Assembly (NCBI RefSeq): GCF_004349105.1
Contig: NZ_SMLB01000061.1
Span: 1-34,913 of the forward strand
DNA: 34,913 nt
Direction of reading: 5' to 3'
Origin: Jiangella aurantiaca
Lineage (GTDB): Bacteria; Actinomycetota; Actinomycetes; Jiangellales; Jiangellaceae
The translations under genes were made by a program, and so were the position numbers. Under the pieces are notes generated by a model. The model saw nothing but the letters and a program-made list of their open reading frames with translations, made no database searches and was not told the DNA's origin. Below are positions 1 through 7,205 of the stretch, piece after piece (position 1 is the first letter of the stretch; every line of letters begins with the position of its first letter).

Positions 1-284
1 ACCCCCAGCCGCCCGGTCGCCGCCAGCACCGCGACCACCCCGGCGAGCCCCGCCTGCACCGCCACGCCGCGCCACAGCAGCCCGGCCCGGTCGTGCCGGT
101 CGACCAGCGCGCCGGCCGGGAGCGAGAACAACAGCCACGGCAGGTAGGTCGCCGCGGCGACGACCGAGACCAGCCGAGGATCCCGGGTCAGGGTCGCCGC
201 CAGCAGCGGCACGGCGGCCGCGAACACGCCGTCGCCCGCGGCGGTGAGGCTGGTCGCGGCCGCGAACCGGCGGTAGGGAGCCAT
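1..284 (-). CDS. MFS transporter, N-terminal part (runs off the window)
   Basis: The minus strand reads open from an ATG at 284 to the window edge, giving about 94 residues that begin MAPYRRFAAATSLTAAGDG. Two to three hydrophobic segments are visible (about residues 9-32, 36-58 and 70-92). Between the second and third lies GALVDRHDRAGLLW, which matches the cytoplasmic loop 2-3 signature of major facilitator permeases (G-x-L-x-D-R-x-x-R). The role inferred is a proton-driven efflux or uptake pump; the substrate cannot be told. It diverges from an ArsR-type regulator, with a perfect palindrome in the 67-base gap, a common arrangement for drug efflux genes. A GTG at 299 in the same frame is an alternative start. 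The C-terminal three quarters lie outside the window. Confidence 0.8.
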   Translation of the reverse strand, partial: MAPYRRFAAATSLTAAGDGVFAAAVPLLAATLTRDPRLVSVVAAATYLPWLLFSLPAGALVDRHDRAGLLWRGVAVQAGLAGVVAVLAATGRLG

Positions 285-324
285 GCCGGCGATCGTCACC
301 GGGCCGCCGGTCCGGGCGGCACCA

Positions 325-341
325 TGTAGCGCTCTGCTACA
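325..341. promoter_or_regulatory. Palindromic operator candidate between MFS gene and ArsR-type regulator
   Basis: TGTAGC-GCTCT-GCTACA is a perfect 6-5-6 inverted repeat. It lies 10 bases upstream of the regulator ATG (352) and 40 bases upstream of the transporter ATG (284). Size, symmetry and position suit a winged-helix dimer repressing both divergent genes. No protein binding is shown by the sequence itself. Confidence 0.6.
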
Positions 342-351
342 CAGTGGGACC

Positions 352-1428
352 ATGGCGCTGACGGTCGAGCTGAGGGTGGACGACCTGGCGGCCACCCGGT
401 TCGCGGTGTCGCCGCTGTCGGAGACCGTGGCCGCGCTACGGCAGCTGGCCGGCGAGGACCGGCAGGCCGTGCACGAGCCCTGGCTGCGCTGGGCCCGCGC
501 CGAGCTGGCCCGGGCGCCGCTGGCGCTGCCGCTCACCTGGCCGCTGCTGTTCGGCACCGGGCCGGGCTGGCCGGAGTTCCTGGTCCCGGCGCCGGCCGGA
601 CCGGGCGGATCGATCGACGACGATCTGGCCGCGCTGCGCCGCACGCCGGCCGAGAACGTCCGCGCCAACCTGCGTCGCCGGTACGGAGACACGCCGGAAC
701 CGGCGGCCGTCGCCGCCCTCGCCGCCGACCCGGCCGCCGGCCTCGACGAGCTGGCCGCAGAGCTGCGCGCCGCCCACGACCGCCTGGTCGGGCGGCACTG
801 GCCGCGCATCCGCGCCGTGCTCGAGGCCGACGTCGCTCATCGGGCCCGGCGGCTGGCCCGCGGGGGAGCGGCGGCGCTCTTCGCCGACCTGCACCCGGAC
901 CTGAGCTGGCGCGACGGCCGGCTGCGGCTGGGCGGCGACCGCTGGCGCGAGGACTCCGCCGTCGACCGCGGGCCGGGTGGGCTGGTGCTGATGCCGGTGG
1001 TGCTCGGGTCGGCGTACGTGCTGATCAAACGGCGCACGTCGACCCAGACGACGGTGCGCTACCCGGCCCGCGGCGCCGGGGCGCTGTGGAGCGTGCGGCT
1101 CGGCCCGCCGCCCGCCGGCGCGACCGTCCGGCTGCTCGGGCGAGCCCGGGCCGCGCTGCTGGACGCGCTGCGTTCGCCCGCGTCGACCACCGATCTCGCC
1201 CGCGCGCTCGGCGTCACGCCCAGCGCCGTCGGCCAGCACCTGCGGGTGCTGCGCGAGAACGGGCTGGTCGCGGGGGAGCGGCACGGCCGGTCCGTCCTCT
1301 ACCGCACGACGGCGCTCGGCGCGGCGCTGCGCGACGGAGCGGTTCACGACGGCGACGGCTCACCGTTGGCACCAGTTGCCGACGCCGGGCACGGCGCGCC
1401 GCCGGTTGAATCGTCCGCATGTCCATGA
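352..1428 (+). CDS. ArsR-type winged-helix transcriptional regulator (DUF5937-like N-terminus)
   Basis: This is a 358-residue regulator. The last third carries an ArsR-type winged helix: residues around LARALGVTPSAVGQHL form the recognition helix-turn-helix, followed by LRENGLVAGERHGRSVLYR as the wing. The long N-terminal part (MALTVELRVDDLAATRFAVS) resembles the DUF5937 domain that often precedes this helix-turn-helix in actinobacteria and is usually coded beside an MFS pump. I chose ATG 352 over the upstream in-frame ATG 283 because conserved-looking sequence begins there and the palindrome at 325-341 then lies outside the gene. It probably represses itself and the divergent transporter. 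Its stop (1426-1428) falls inside the start of hyuA, so the two may be translationally coupled. Confidence 0.8.
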   Translation: MALTVELRVDDLAATRFAVSPLSETVAALRQLAGEDRQAVHEPWLRWARAELARAPLALPLTWPLLFGTGPGWPEFLVPAPAGPGGSIDDDLAALRRTPAENVRANLRRRYGDTPEPAAVAALAADPAAGLDELAAELRAAHDRLVGRHWPRIRAVLEADVAHRARRLARGGAAALFADLHPDLSWRDGRLRLGGDRWREDSAVDRGPGGLVLMPVVLGSAYVLIKRRTSTQTTVRYPARGAGALWSVRLGPPPAGATVRLLGRARAALLDALRSPASTTDLARALGVTPSAVGQHLRVLRENGLVAGERHGRSVLYRTTALGAALRDGAVHDGDGSPLAPVADAGHGAPPVESSACP

Positions 1429-3500
1429 TCCGCATCGGCATCGACACCGGCGGCACGTTCACCGACGTCGTCGCCGTCGACGAGGAGACCGGCCGGCAGG
1501 CGAGCACGAAGACGCCGTCGACGCCGGCCGACCCCGCCGAGGGCTTCATGGCCGGCATCCACAAGATCCTCGCTCGGCTCGGCGCCGACGCCGCGGACGT
1601 CGCCGCCGTCGTGCACGGCACCACCGTCGCGACGAACCGGCTGCTGGAGGGGAAGGTCGACCGCCTCGGCTTCGTCACGACCGAGGGGTACGCGCACGTG
1701 CTGGAGATCGCCCGGCAGTCGGTCCCGGACGGCTACGGCAACAGCTACTTCTGGGTGAAGCCGCCGCGCATCGTCCCGGCGGACCTCGTCCGCACCGTCG
1801 GGGGCCGGCTCGCCCACGACGGCAGCGAGCTCCGCCCGTTCAGCGAGGACGACGCCGTCGCCGCCGCCCGGTTCTTCCGCGACCGCGGCATCGCCACCAT
1901 CGGCGTCTGCTTCCTGCACTCCTACGCCAACCCCGAGCACGAGCTGCGCATGCGCGACGTCCTCGCGCGGGAGCACCCGGACGCCGTCGTCTCGATTTCG
2001 GCCGAGGTGCTGCGGGAGTACCGCGAGTACGAGCGAAGCGTGACGACGCTGGTCGACGCCGCGGTGAAGCCGAGCATCGCCCGCTATGTCCGCACCATCG
2101 CCGACCGCCTCGCCACGCTCCGCGACACCGGCGAGCCGCCGCCCTTCTACGTCATGAAGTCCAACGGCGGCGTGCTGTCGGCCGACGAGGTGGTCCGGCA
2201 GCCGATCTCGACGGTGCTGTCCGGCCCGGCGGCCGGCGCGCTGGGCGCCGCGGTCGTCGCCCAGGCGGCCGGGTTGGCCAGCGTCCTCACACTGGACGGC
2301 GGCGGCACCTCCACCGACGTCGCGGTCGTGGTCGACGGGCACCCGGCGCTGACGACGGAGGGCAGCGTCGGCGCCTACCCGAGCAAGATCCCGATGATCG
2401 ACGTCGTCACCGTCGGCGCCGGCGGCGGGTCGATCGCCTGGCTCAGCCCGGAGGGCACGCTCAAGGTCGGCCCGCGATCGGCCGGCGCCGATCCGGGCCC
2501 GCTCTGCTACGGCACCGGCGGCACCGAGCCGACCGTCACCGACGCGCACCTGCTGCTCGGCCGGATCCCGCCGCACCTGCTCGGCGGCGAGATCCCGCTG
2601 GACATCGGCGCCGCCCGATCCGGCATCACGGAGCTGGCCGGACGCCTCGGCCTGACGCCCGAGCGCTGCGCCGCCGGCATCCTGGAGATCTCCGCGTGGA
2701 ACCAGGCCAACGCGCTGCGCCAGGTCACCGTCACCCGCGGCATGGACGTGCGCGACTTCCACCTGGTCAGCTTCGGCGGCTCCGGATCGCTGCTGGCCTG
2801 CCGGCTGGCCGACGTGCTCGGGCTGGCCGGTGTGCTGGTCCCGCCGGACCCCGGCAACCTGTCCGCGTATGGCCTGCTGACGGTCGACGTGCGCAACGAC
2901 TACGTGCGGACGGCGGTCGCACGGCACGCCGTGGTCGACCCGGACGCCGTCGGCAAGATCTTCGACGACCTGCGCGCCGAGGCCGACGCCGCGCTGGCCC
3001 GCGAGGGCTTCCCGGCGGGAGAACGGCGGTTCCTGCGCACCGCCGACCTGCGCTACTTCGGCCAGGCCTACGAGGTGCGGGTCGACGTCCCCGACGGTCC
3101 GGTCACGACCGCGCTCGCGGACGCGGTCGCCGGCGCCTTCCACGCCGCCCATCGCCGGCTCTACGGGTACGACTTCGCCCGCGACGCGCGGCAGGAGGTC
3201 GAGTGGGTGAACCTGCGGGTCACCGGCGTCGGCCCGATCGCCCGCCCGGCGCTGCGGGTGGCGCCTGGCGGGACGGGGGCAGCGCCGCGCACGTCCCGTC
3301 CGGTCGACTTCGGCGACGGGCGGACGGCCACCGCGATCTACGACCGCACCGCGCTGGGCGCCGGCGACACCGTCGCCGGGCCGGCCGTCGTCGAGGAGTT
3401 CGGCTCCACCGTCCCGGTCCACCCGGGCTTCCGCGCCGTCGTCGACGCGCACGGGAACCTGCTGATCACCCGGGAGGCGCCCGATGAGCCGACCGACTGA
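1419..3500 (+). CDS. hyuA: Hydantoinase/oxoprolinase family protein, A subunit (HyuA-like)
   Basis: This is a 693-residue protein of the ATP-dependent hydantoinase/5-oxoprolinase A family, cytoplasmic, expected to pair with HyuB coded next. The N-terminal phosphate-binding motif IDTGGTFTD (residues 8-16) and HGTTVATNRLLEG are clear. The second ATPase motif GPAAGALGA, followed by LDGGGTSTDVA, is also present, and the length is usual for the family. Members open cyclic amides (N-methylhydantoin, 5-oxoproline) or carboxylate ketones such as acetophenone; the substrate here cannot be named. ATG 1419 and ATG 1425 are both possible starts. The second gives a 4-base ATGA overlap with the regulator stop. 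No clear ribosome binding site precedes either, which supports coupling. It overlaps hyuB by 17 bases. Confidence 0.9.
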   Translation: MSMIRIGIDTGGTFTDVVAVDEETGRQASTKTPSTPADPAEGFMAGIHKILARLGADAADVAAVVHGTTVATNRLLEGKVDRLGFVTTEGYAHVLEIARQSVPDGYGNSYFWVKPPRIVPADLVRTVGGRLAHDGSELRPFSEDDAVAAARFFRDRGIATIGVCFLHSYANPEHELRMRDVLAREHPDAVVSISAEVLREYREYERSVTTLVDAAVKPSIARYVRTIADRLATLRDTGEPPPFYVMKSNGGVLSADEVVRQPISTVLSGPAAGALGAAVVAQAAGLASVLTLDGGGTSTDVAVVVDGHPALTTEGSVGAYPSKIPMIDVVTVGAGGGSIAWLSPEGTLKVGPRSAGADPGPLCYGTGGTEPTVTDAHLLLGRIPPHLLGGEIPLDIGAARSGITELAGRLGLTPERCAAGILEISAWNQANALRQVTVTRGMDVRDFHLVSFGGSGSLLACRLADVLGLAGVLVPPDPGNLSAYGLLTVDVRNDYVRTAVARHAVVDPDAVGKIFDDLRAEADAALAREGFPAGERRFLRTADLRYFGQAYEVRVDVPDGPVTTALADAVAGAFHAAHRRLYGYDFARDARQEVEWVNLRVTGVGPIARPALRVAPGGTGAAPRTSRPVDFGDGRTATAIYDRTALGAGDTVAGPAVVEEFGSTVPVHPGFRAVVDAHGNLLITREAPDEPTD

Positions 3501-5349
3501 TGTCGTGAGCATGACCGCCGACCCGATCCTGGTCGAGATCGTCGAGGGCTACCTGACGTCGGTCGAGAAGGAGGTCGAGACCGCCATCGGACGCACGTCG
3601 CGCTCGCCGATGATCCGCGACGCGCACGACTACCGCGCCGGCATCCACGACCGGCGGCTGCGCAAGCTGACCGGCCGCTCGTACTCCGCGCTGGTGCACC
3701 CGGTGGTCCGCGACTACCCGATCGGGACGATGCGGCCCGGCGACGTGTTCTTCCACAACGACGTCTACCTGTCCGAGGGCGGCATCGGGCACCTGCCGGA
3801 CCTGTGCGTCACCGCACCCGTCTTCCACGACGGGGAAGTGGTGGCGTTCGTGCAGGCCTTCGGGCACCACGACGACATCGGCGGCACCGTGCCCGGCTCG
3901 ATGCCCTCGCACGCCACCAGCGTGTTCGAGGAGGGCCTGATGGTCCCGCCGATCCGGCTCTGGGACCAGGGCGTGCCGAACGAGGCCGCGCTGAAGATCA
4001 TGACCCGCAACTCGCGCATGCCGGAGTCGCTGGCCGCCGACCTCGACGCCGAGTGCGCCGCCTGCCTCATGGGCGCACGCCGGCTGGCCGAGCTGTTCGA
4101 GCGGTATGGCCGCGAGGACGTCGAGGCCTGCTTCGACGCGATCCTGGACAAGACGACGCAGACGTTCCGCCGGGAGATCCTGGCGAAGATCCCGGCCGGC
4201 ACGTACGTCTGGGAGGACTACGCCGAGCACGACGGCGTCGACCCGCCGAAGCTGCACACGCAGCGGATGACCTTGACGAAGCTGGACGACCGGCTGGTCA
4301 TCGACTTCGCCGGCACCGGGCCGCAGGCGAAGGGGCCGATCAACCACTGCGGCGACTACGCCGACGGCGCGTTCCTGAAGAAGTGGCTGGCTCCGATCCT
4401 GCGCAACCTCGCCGACTCGCCGGAGCGGATGGCCGAGCTGGAGGTCAACGAGGGCGTCGTGCCGCTGATCGAGCTGCGCTTCCCGCCGCCCGGCACGCTG
4501 CTGACGCCGGTGTTCCCGGCGCCCACGAACGCCCGGACGTTCGTGATCCTGCGGCTGCTCGGCGTGCTGGCCGGCGTACTCGCCAAGGCGGTCGACGGGC
4601 GGATGCCGGCGGACCAGGAGACGATCCGCTACACCGGCGTCTACGGCGACGACCTGGATGGACGGCCGTACCTCATGCGCGAGGTGCTGGGCGGCGGGTC
4701 GGGCGGGCGGTACTACGCCGACGGCGAGGACACCATCCACGTGGTCCCGGACTCGCGGAACCTGCCGACGGAGTTCAGCGAGTCGCGGTTCCCGTTCGTC
4801 GTCGAGAAGCTGGGGCTGGCGGTCGACTCCGGCGGGCCGGGCCGGTACCGCGGCGGCCTCGGCTACGAGAAGCACATCCGGATGCTGCGCGACGCGCACT
4901 TCATGTCGATCGCGGACCGGTCGATCCTGTCCTGCTGGGGCGTGCGTGGCGGGCGGGCCGGGCGGCCGTTCTCGGTGACGATCGACCCCGGCGGCCCGCA
5001 CGAACGCGAGGTCGACGCGCTGGCCGACGCCGAGCCGGTGCGGGCCGGCGAGGTGATCCGGATCCGGACCACCGGCGGCGGTGGCTGGGGCGACCCTCTG
5101 GACCGGCCGGTCGACGAGGTGCTGCGCGACGTGCGCTGGCGGAAGGTGTCCCTCGACGGGGCCGGCGAGGACTACGGCGTGGTGATGCGCGGGCCGCTGG
5201 ACGATCCGGTCGTGGACGACGGGGCGACGGCCGCGCTGCGGGCAGAACGGCGGGCGGCGCGCACCGGCGACGAGCCGTTCTTCGACCGCGGCCCGGGCTA
5301 CGCCCGGCTGTCCGGCGGCGCCACGTTCGCCGCCGTCGACCGGCTCTGA
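3484..5349 (+). CDS. hyuB: Hydantoinase/oxoprolinase family protein, B subunit (HyuB-like)
   Basis: This 621-residue protein is the partner of HyuA in the ATP-dependent cyclic-amidase or carboxylase complex. Family signatures are HNDVYLSEGGIGHLPD, HHDDIGG, GTGPQAKGPIN and the glycine-rich C-terminal GGGGWGDPLDRP. A good ribosome binding site, GGGAGG (3472-3477), lies 6 bases before ATG 3484. ATG 3511 (MTADPILVEI) is an in-frame alternative closer to the usual family start. The region that is often ERTA...DFSCAIFD in relatives reads RTSRSPMIRDAHDYRAGIHD, so the substrate may differ from that of characterised members. It is the last gene of the regulator-hyuA-hyuB run; a 120-base gap with promoter-like and hairpin sequence follows. 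Confidence 0.9.
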   Translation: MSRPTDVVSMTADPILVEIVEGYLTSVEKEVETAIGRTSRSPMIRDAHDYRAGIHDRRLRKLTGRSYSALVHPVVRDYPIGTMRPGDVFFHNDVYLSEGGIGHLPDLCVTAPVFHDGEVVAFVQAFGHHDDIGGTVPGSMPSHATSVFEEGLMVPPIRLWDQGVPNEAALKIMTRNSRMPESLAADLDAECAACLMGARRLAELFERYGREDVEACFDAILDKTTQTFRREILAKIPAGTYVWEDYAEHDGVDPPKLHTQRMTLTKLDDRLVIDFAGTGPQAKGPINHCGDYADGAFLKKWLAPILRNLADSPERMAELEVNEGVVPLIELRFPPPGTLLTPVFPAPTNARTFVILRLLGVLAGVLAKAVDGRMPADQETIRYTGVYGDDLDGRPYLMREVLGGGSGGRYYADGEDTIHVVPDSRNLPTEFSESRFPFVVEKLGLAVDSGGPGRYRGGLGYEKHIRMLRDAHFMSIADRSILSCWGVRGGRAGRPFSVTIDPGGPHEREVDALADAEPVRAGEVIRIRTTGGGGWGDPLDRPVDEVLRDVRWRKVSLDGAGEDYGVVMRGPLDDPVVDDGATAALRAERRAARTGDEPFFDRGPGYARLSGGATFAAVDRL

Positions 5350-5418
5350 GGCCTCCCTCACGGCAAAGCGGACACATCTGGTATTGACGACAATAGTGTC
5401 GGTATCCCATGCTCCCCC

Positions 5419-5443
5419 TGGTGGCTACCGCGAGATGCCACCA
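5419..5443 (+). promoter_or_regulatory. Hairpin in the leader of the MHYT gene
   Basis: TGGTGGC and GCCACCA (7-base perfect arms, 5419-5425 and 5437-5443) flank an 11-base loop, ending 26 bases before the TTG start at 5470. Upstream are a TTGACG (5384-5389) that could be a -35 box and a second small repeat, CGACA-N4-TGTCG (5388-5401). The leader is AT-richer than its surroundings. It could be a structured 5' UTR or an operator. Confidence 0.45.
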
Positions 5444-5469
5444 CGTCGCTATTCAACCGGGGGGCTGAA

Positions 5470-6483
5470 TTGCTGTCGGCAACGAGTGAAGTGGATCATT
5501 TCACCCATGGTGTGACCACGCCGGCGATCGGGTACGTCTTCATGGTCATGGCGGCTGTGATCGGGCTGATGTGCACCGTTCGTGCGAGGGCTTCCACCGG
5601 TGGTGCGCGGCGCAACTGGCTGATCACCGGTGCGGCGTCGCTGGCCGCCGGGATCTGGACGCTGCACTTCATCGCAATGCTGGGATTCCGGGTTTCCGGC
5701 AGCCCGGTGCGCTACAACGTATCGCTCACCTTGATCAGTTTGGTCGTCGCTTTCCTCGTGGTCGGCGGCGGCGTGCTGATGGTCGGTTACGGGAAAGATC
5801 GAAATCGCGCCCTGCTGTTCGGCGGGCTGGGCACCGGTGTGGGCGTCGCGGCCATGCACTACAGCGGCATGGCCTCGGTGCAGATCAACGGGTCGATCCA
5901 CTACCGGGCCGACCTCGTGGCGGCCTCGGTGGCGATCGCCGTCCTGGCGGCGACCGCGGCCCTGTGGCTGGTGTTCACCATCCGCAGCCTCGGCGGCGCG
6001 ATCGCCGCCGCGCTGGTGATGGGCGTCGCCGTGAGCAGCATGCACTACACCGCGATGGCGGCGGTGTCGGCCGAGGTCGCGGAGCCGAGCGACCTGGTTC
6101 CGGGTGCATCGGCGACGGAGTTCCTGGTGCCGTTCACGATCGGGCTCGGTGCGGTGCTGCTGGCCGGCTTCACGGTGATCGCCGTGTCGCCGGTCGAGCT
6201 CGCCCCGCGCGAGGACGACGAGGACGACCTGCCGGTCGAGGAGAGGGAGAACCTGTTCGTGCGGCCGGCGCGCCCGGAGCCGCCGGTGTCGCCGTCACTG
6301 CCCGCCCAGCATCGGCGGACGCGACCGCCGGCACCGCAACCCGTCGCGGTGCGCGCCGCCGCGCGGCGTGACATCCGGCCGCTCCCCGTGCGGCCGGTGC
6401 GCGACGACGGGCACGACCGGCCGACGCCGGCCGACCCGCCGGTCGTTCAGAGCTGGCTGACGCGGCCGGACGCGAGGTCGTAG
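5470..6483 (+). CDS. MHYT-domain integral membrane sensor protein
   Basis: This 337-residue protein has seven predicted membrane helices in its first 245 residues, then a long proline/arginine-rich cytoplasmic tail. The three repeats that define the MHYT domain are present: LHFIAM (65-70), MHYSGM (129-134) and MHYTAM (191-196). Their His and Met residues are proposed to bind a metal, probably copper, near the outer face and to sense oxygen, CO or NO. Many MHYT proteins carry GGDEF/EAL or kinase output domains; none is present here, so how a signal would be passed on is unknown. TTG 5470 follows a G-rich stretch. GTG 5491, giving MDHFTHG, is a plausible alternative. The 3' end overlaps the convergent carbonic anhydrase gene by 37 bases. 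Confidence 0.85.
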   Translation: MLSATSEVDHFTHGVTTPAIGYVFMVMAAVIGLMCTVRARASTGGARRNWLITGAASLAAGIWTLHFIAMLGFRVSGSPVRYNVSLTLISLVVAFLVVGGGVLMVGYGKDRNRALLFGGLGTGVGVAAMHYSGMASVQINGSIHYRADLVAASVAIAVLAATAALWLVFTIRSLGGAIAAALVMGVAVSSMHYTAMAAVSAEVAEPSDLVPGASATEFLVPFTIGLGAVLLAGFTVIAVSPVELAPREDDEDDLPVEERENLFVRPARPEPPVSPSLPAQHRRTRPPAPQPVAVRAAARRDIRPLPVRPVRDDGHDRPTPADPPVVQSWLTRPDARS

Positions 6484-7181
6484 ACGCCGGCGACGACGGA
6501 CGTGCGGCCGTCGGCGACCGCCTCGCGGACGATCGGCGACGCGTCGGCGAGCGCCGCCGCGGCGCTGCGGGCCTGCGCCTCGACGCAGGCGGCGAGGTAC
6601 GCCGCGTCGTCGCCGCCGGCGCTCACGCCACGGACGGCCGGCTCGATCGCCTGGACCAGCGCGGCGATCGAGCCGTCGGGCGCCGGGCCGCCACGGACGA
6701 CGTCGACGGTGGCCGCGACGGCGCCGCAGCCGGCGTGCCCGAGCACCACGACGAGCGGCACGGCGACGTGCTCGACGGCGTACTCGATGCTGCCCAGGAC
6801 GGCGTCGTCGAGAACCTCGCCGGCCGAGCGGACGGTGAACAGATCGCCCAGCCCCTGGTCGAACACCAGCTCCGGCGCGACCCGCGAGTCAGCGCAGCTG
6901 AGGACGCAGGCGATCGGGTGCTGACCGGCGACCAGCGACTCCCGGTACGGCCGGTCCTCGTGCGGGTGCCGCGGCTCGCCGTTCGCGAACCGCTCGTTGC
7001 CCGCCGCGAGCGCCGCCCAGGCGTCGTCGGCGCTGGTGGGGACCGGCTCGGGGGTGGAAGTGGTGGCGGCGTCAGCGGTGTCGTCGGACGACGAGCAGCC
7101 GGCGAGCCCCGTCGCCGTCAGACCGAGAGCACCGAACAGGCCGAGGGCCCCACGCCGCGACAACCGGCGGTCGTTGATCAT
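6447..7181 (-). CDS. Exported lipoprotein beta-carbonic anhydrase
   Basis: This 244-residue protein should interconvert CO2 and bicarbonate outside the cytoplasm. The N-terminus has a twin-arginine pattern, LSRRGALG (residues 7-14), a hydrophobic stretch and a lipobox LAGC with Cys29, so Tat export and lipid anchoring are predicted. The beta-class zinc site is complete: CADSR gives Cys96, Asp98 and Arg100, and HAGC gives His149 and Cys152. The canonical RNAGN is replaced by RSAGE (118-122). Most beta-class enzymes are cytoplasmic, so this location is notable. ATG 7181 is chosen because the signal sequence starts directly after it. A TACGCT box 8 bases upstream suggests a nearly leaderless transcript. 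It diverges from the CaiB-type gene (24 bases between starts) and converges on the MHYT gene with a 37-base overlap. Confidence 0.9.
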   Translation of the reverse strand: MINDRRLSRRGALGLFGALGLTATGLAGCSSSDDTADAATTSTPEPVPTSADDAWAALAAGNERFANGEPRHPHEDRPYRESLVAGQHPIACVLSCADSRVAPELVFDQGLGDLFTVRSAGEVLDDAVLGSIEYAVEHVAVPLVVVLGHAGCGAVAATVDVVRGGPAPDGSIAALVQAIEPAVRGVSAGGDDAAYLAACVEAQARSAAAALADASPIVREAVADGRTSVVAGVYDLASGRVSQL

Positions 7182-7189
7182 GGTCGCCC

Positions 7190-7195
7190 AGCGTA
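7190..7195 (-). promoter_or_regulatory. -10 box candidate for the carbonic anhydrase gene
   Basis: Read on the minus strand, TACGCT fits TANNNT and lies 8 bases before ATG 7181. It shares two bases (7194-7195) with the -10 box of the divergent gene. No convincing -35 box is seen. Confidence 0.45.
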
Positions 7196-7199
7196 ATCT
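7194..7199 (+). promoter_or_regulatory. -10 box candidate for leaderless CaiB-type gene
   Basis: TAATCT fits TANNNT and lies exactly 6 bases before ATG 7206, so transcription would begin at or next to the start codon. There is no room or sequence for a ribosome binding site. Confidence 0.55.
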
Positions 7200-7205
7200 G
7201 TGACG

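Noticed and set aside
1344-5361. Long open frames on the minus strand opposite hyuA and hyuB
   Set aside because: They are rich in Arg, Gly, Ala and Pro with no recognisable domain, and arise because third-position GC removes stop codons from the antisense frame. The plus-strand frames encode clear families.
5346-5365. GAGGCCTC palindrome after hyuB as a terminator
   Set aside because: It has no loop and no T-tract; at this base composition such 8-base palindromes are expected by chance.
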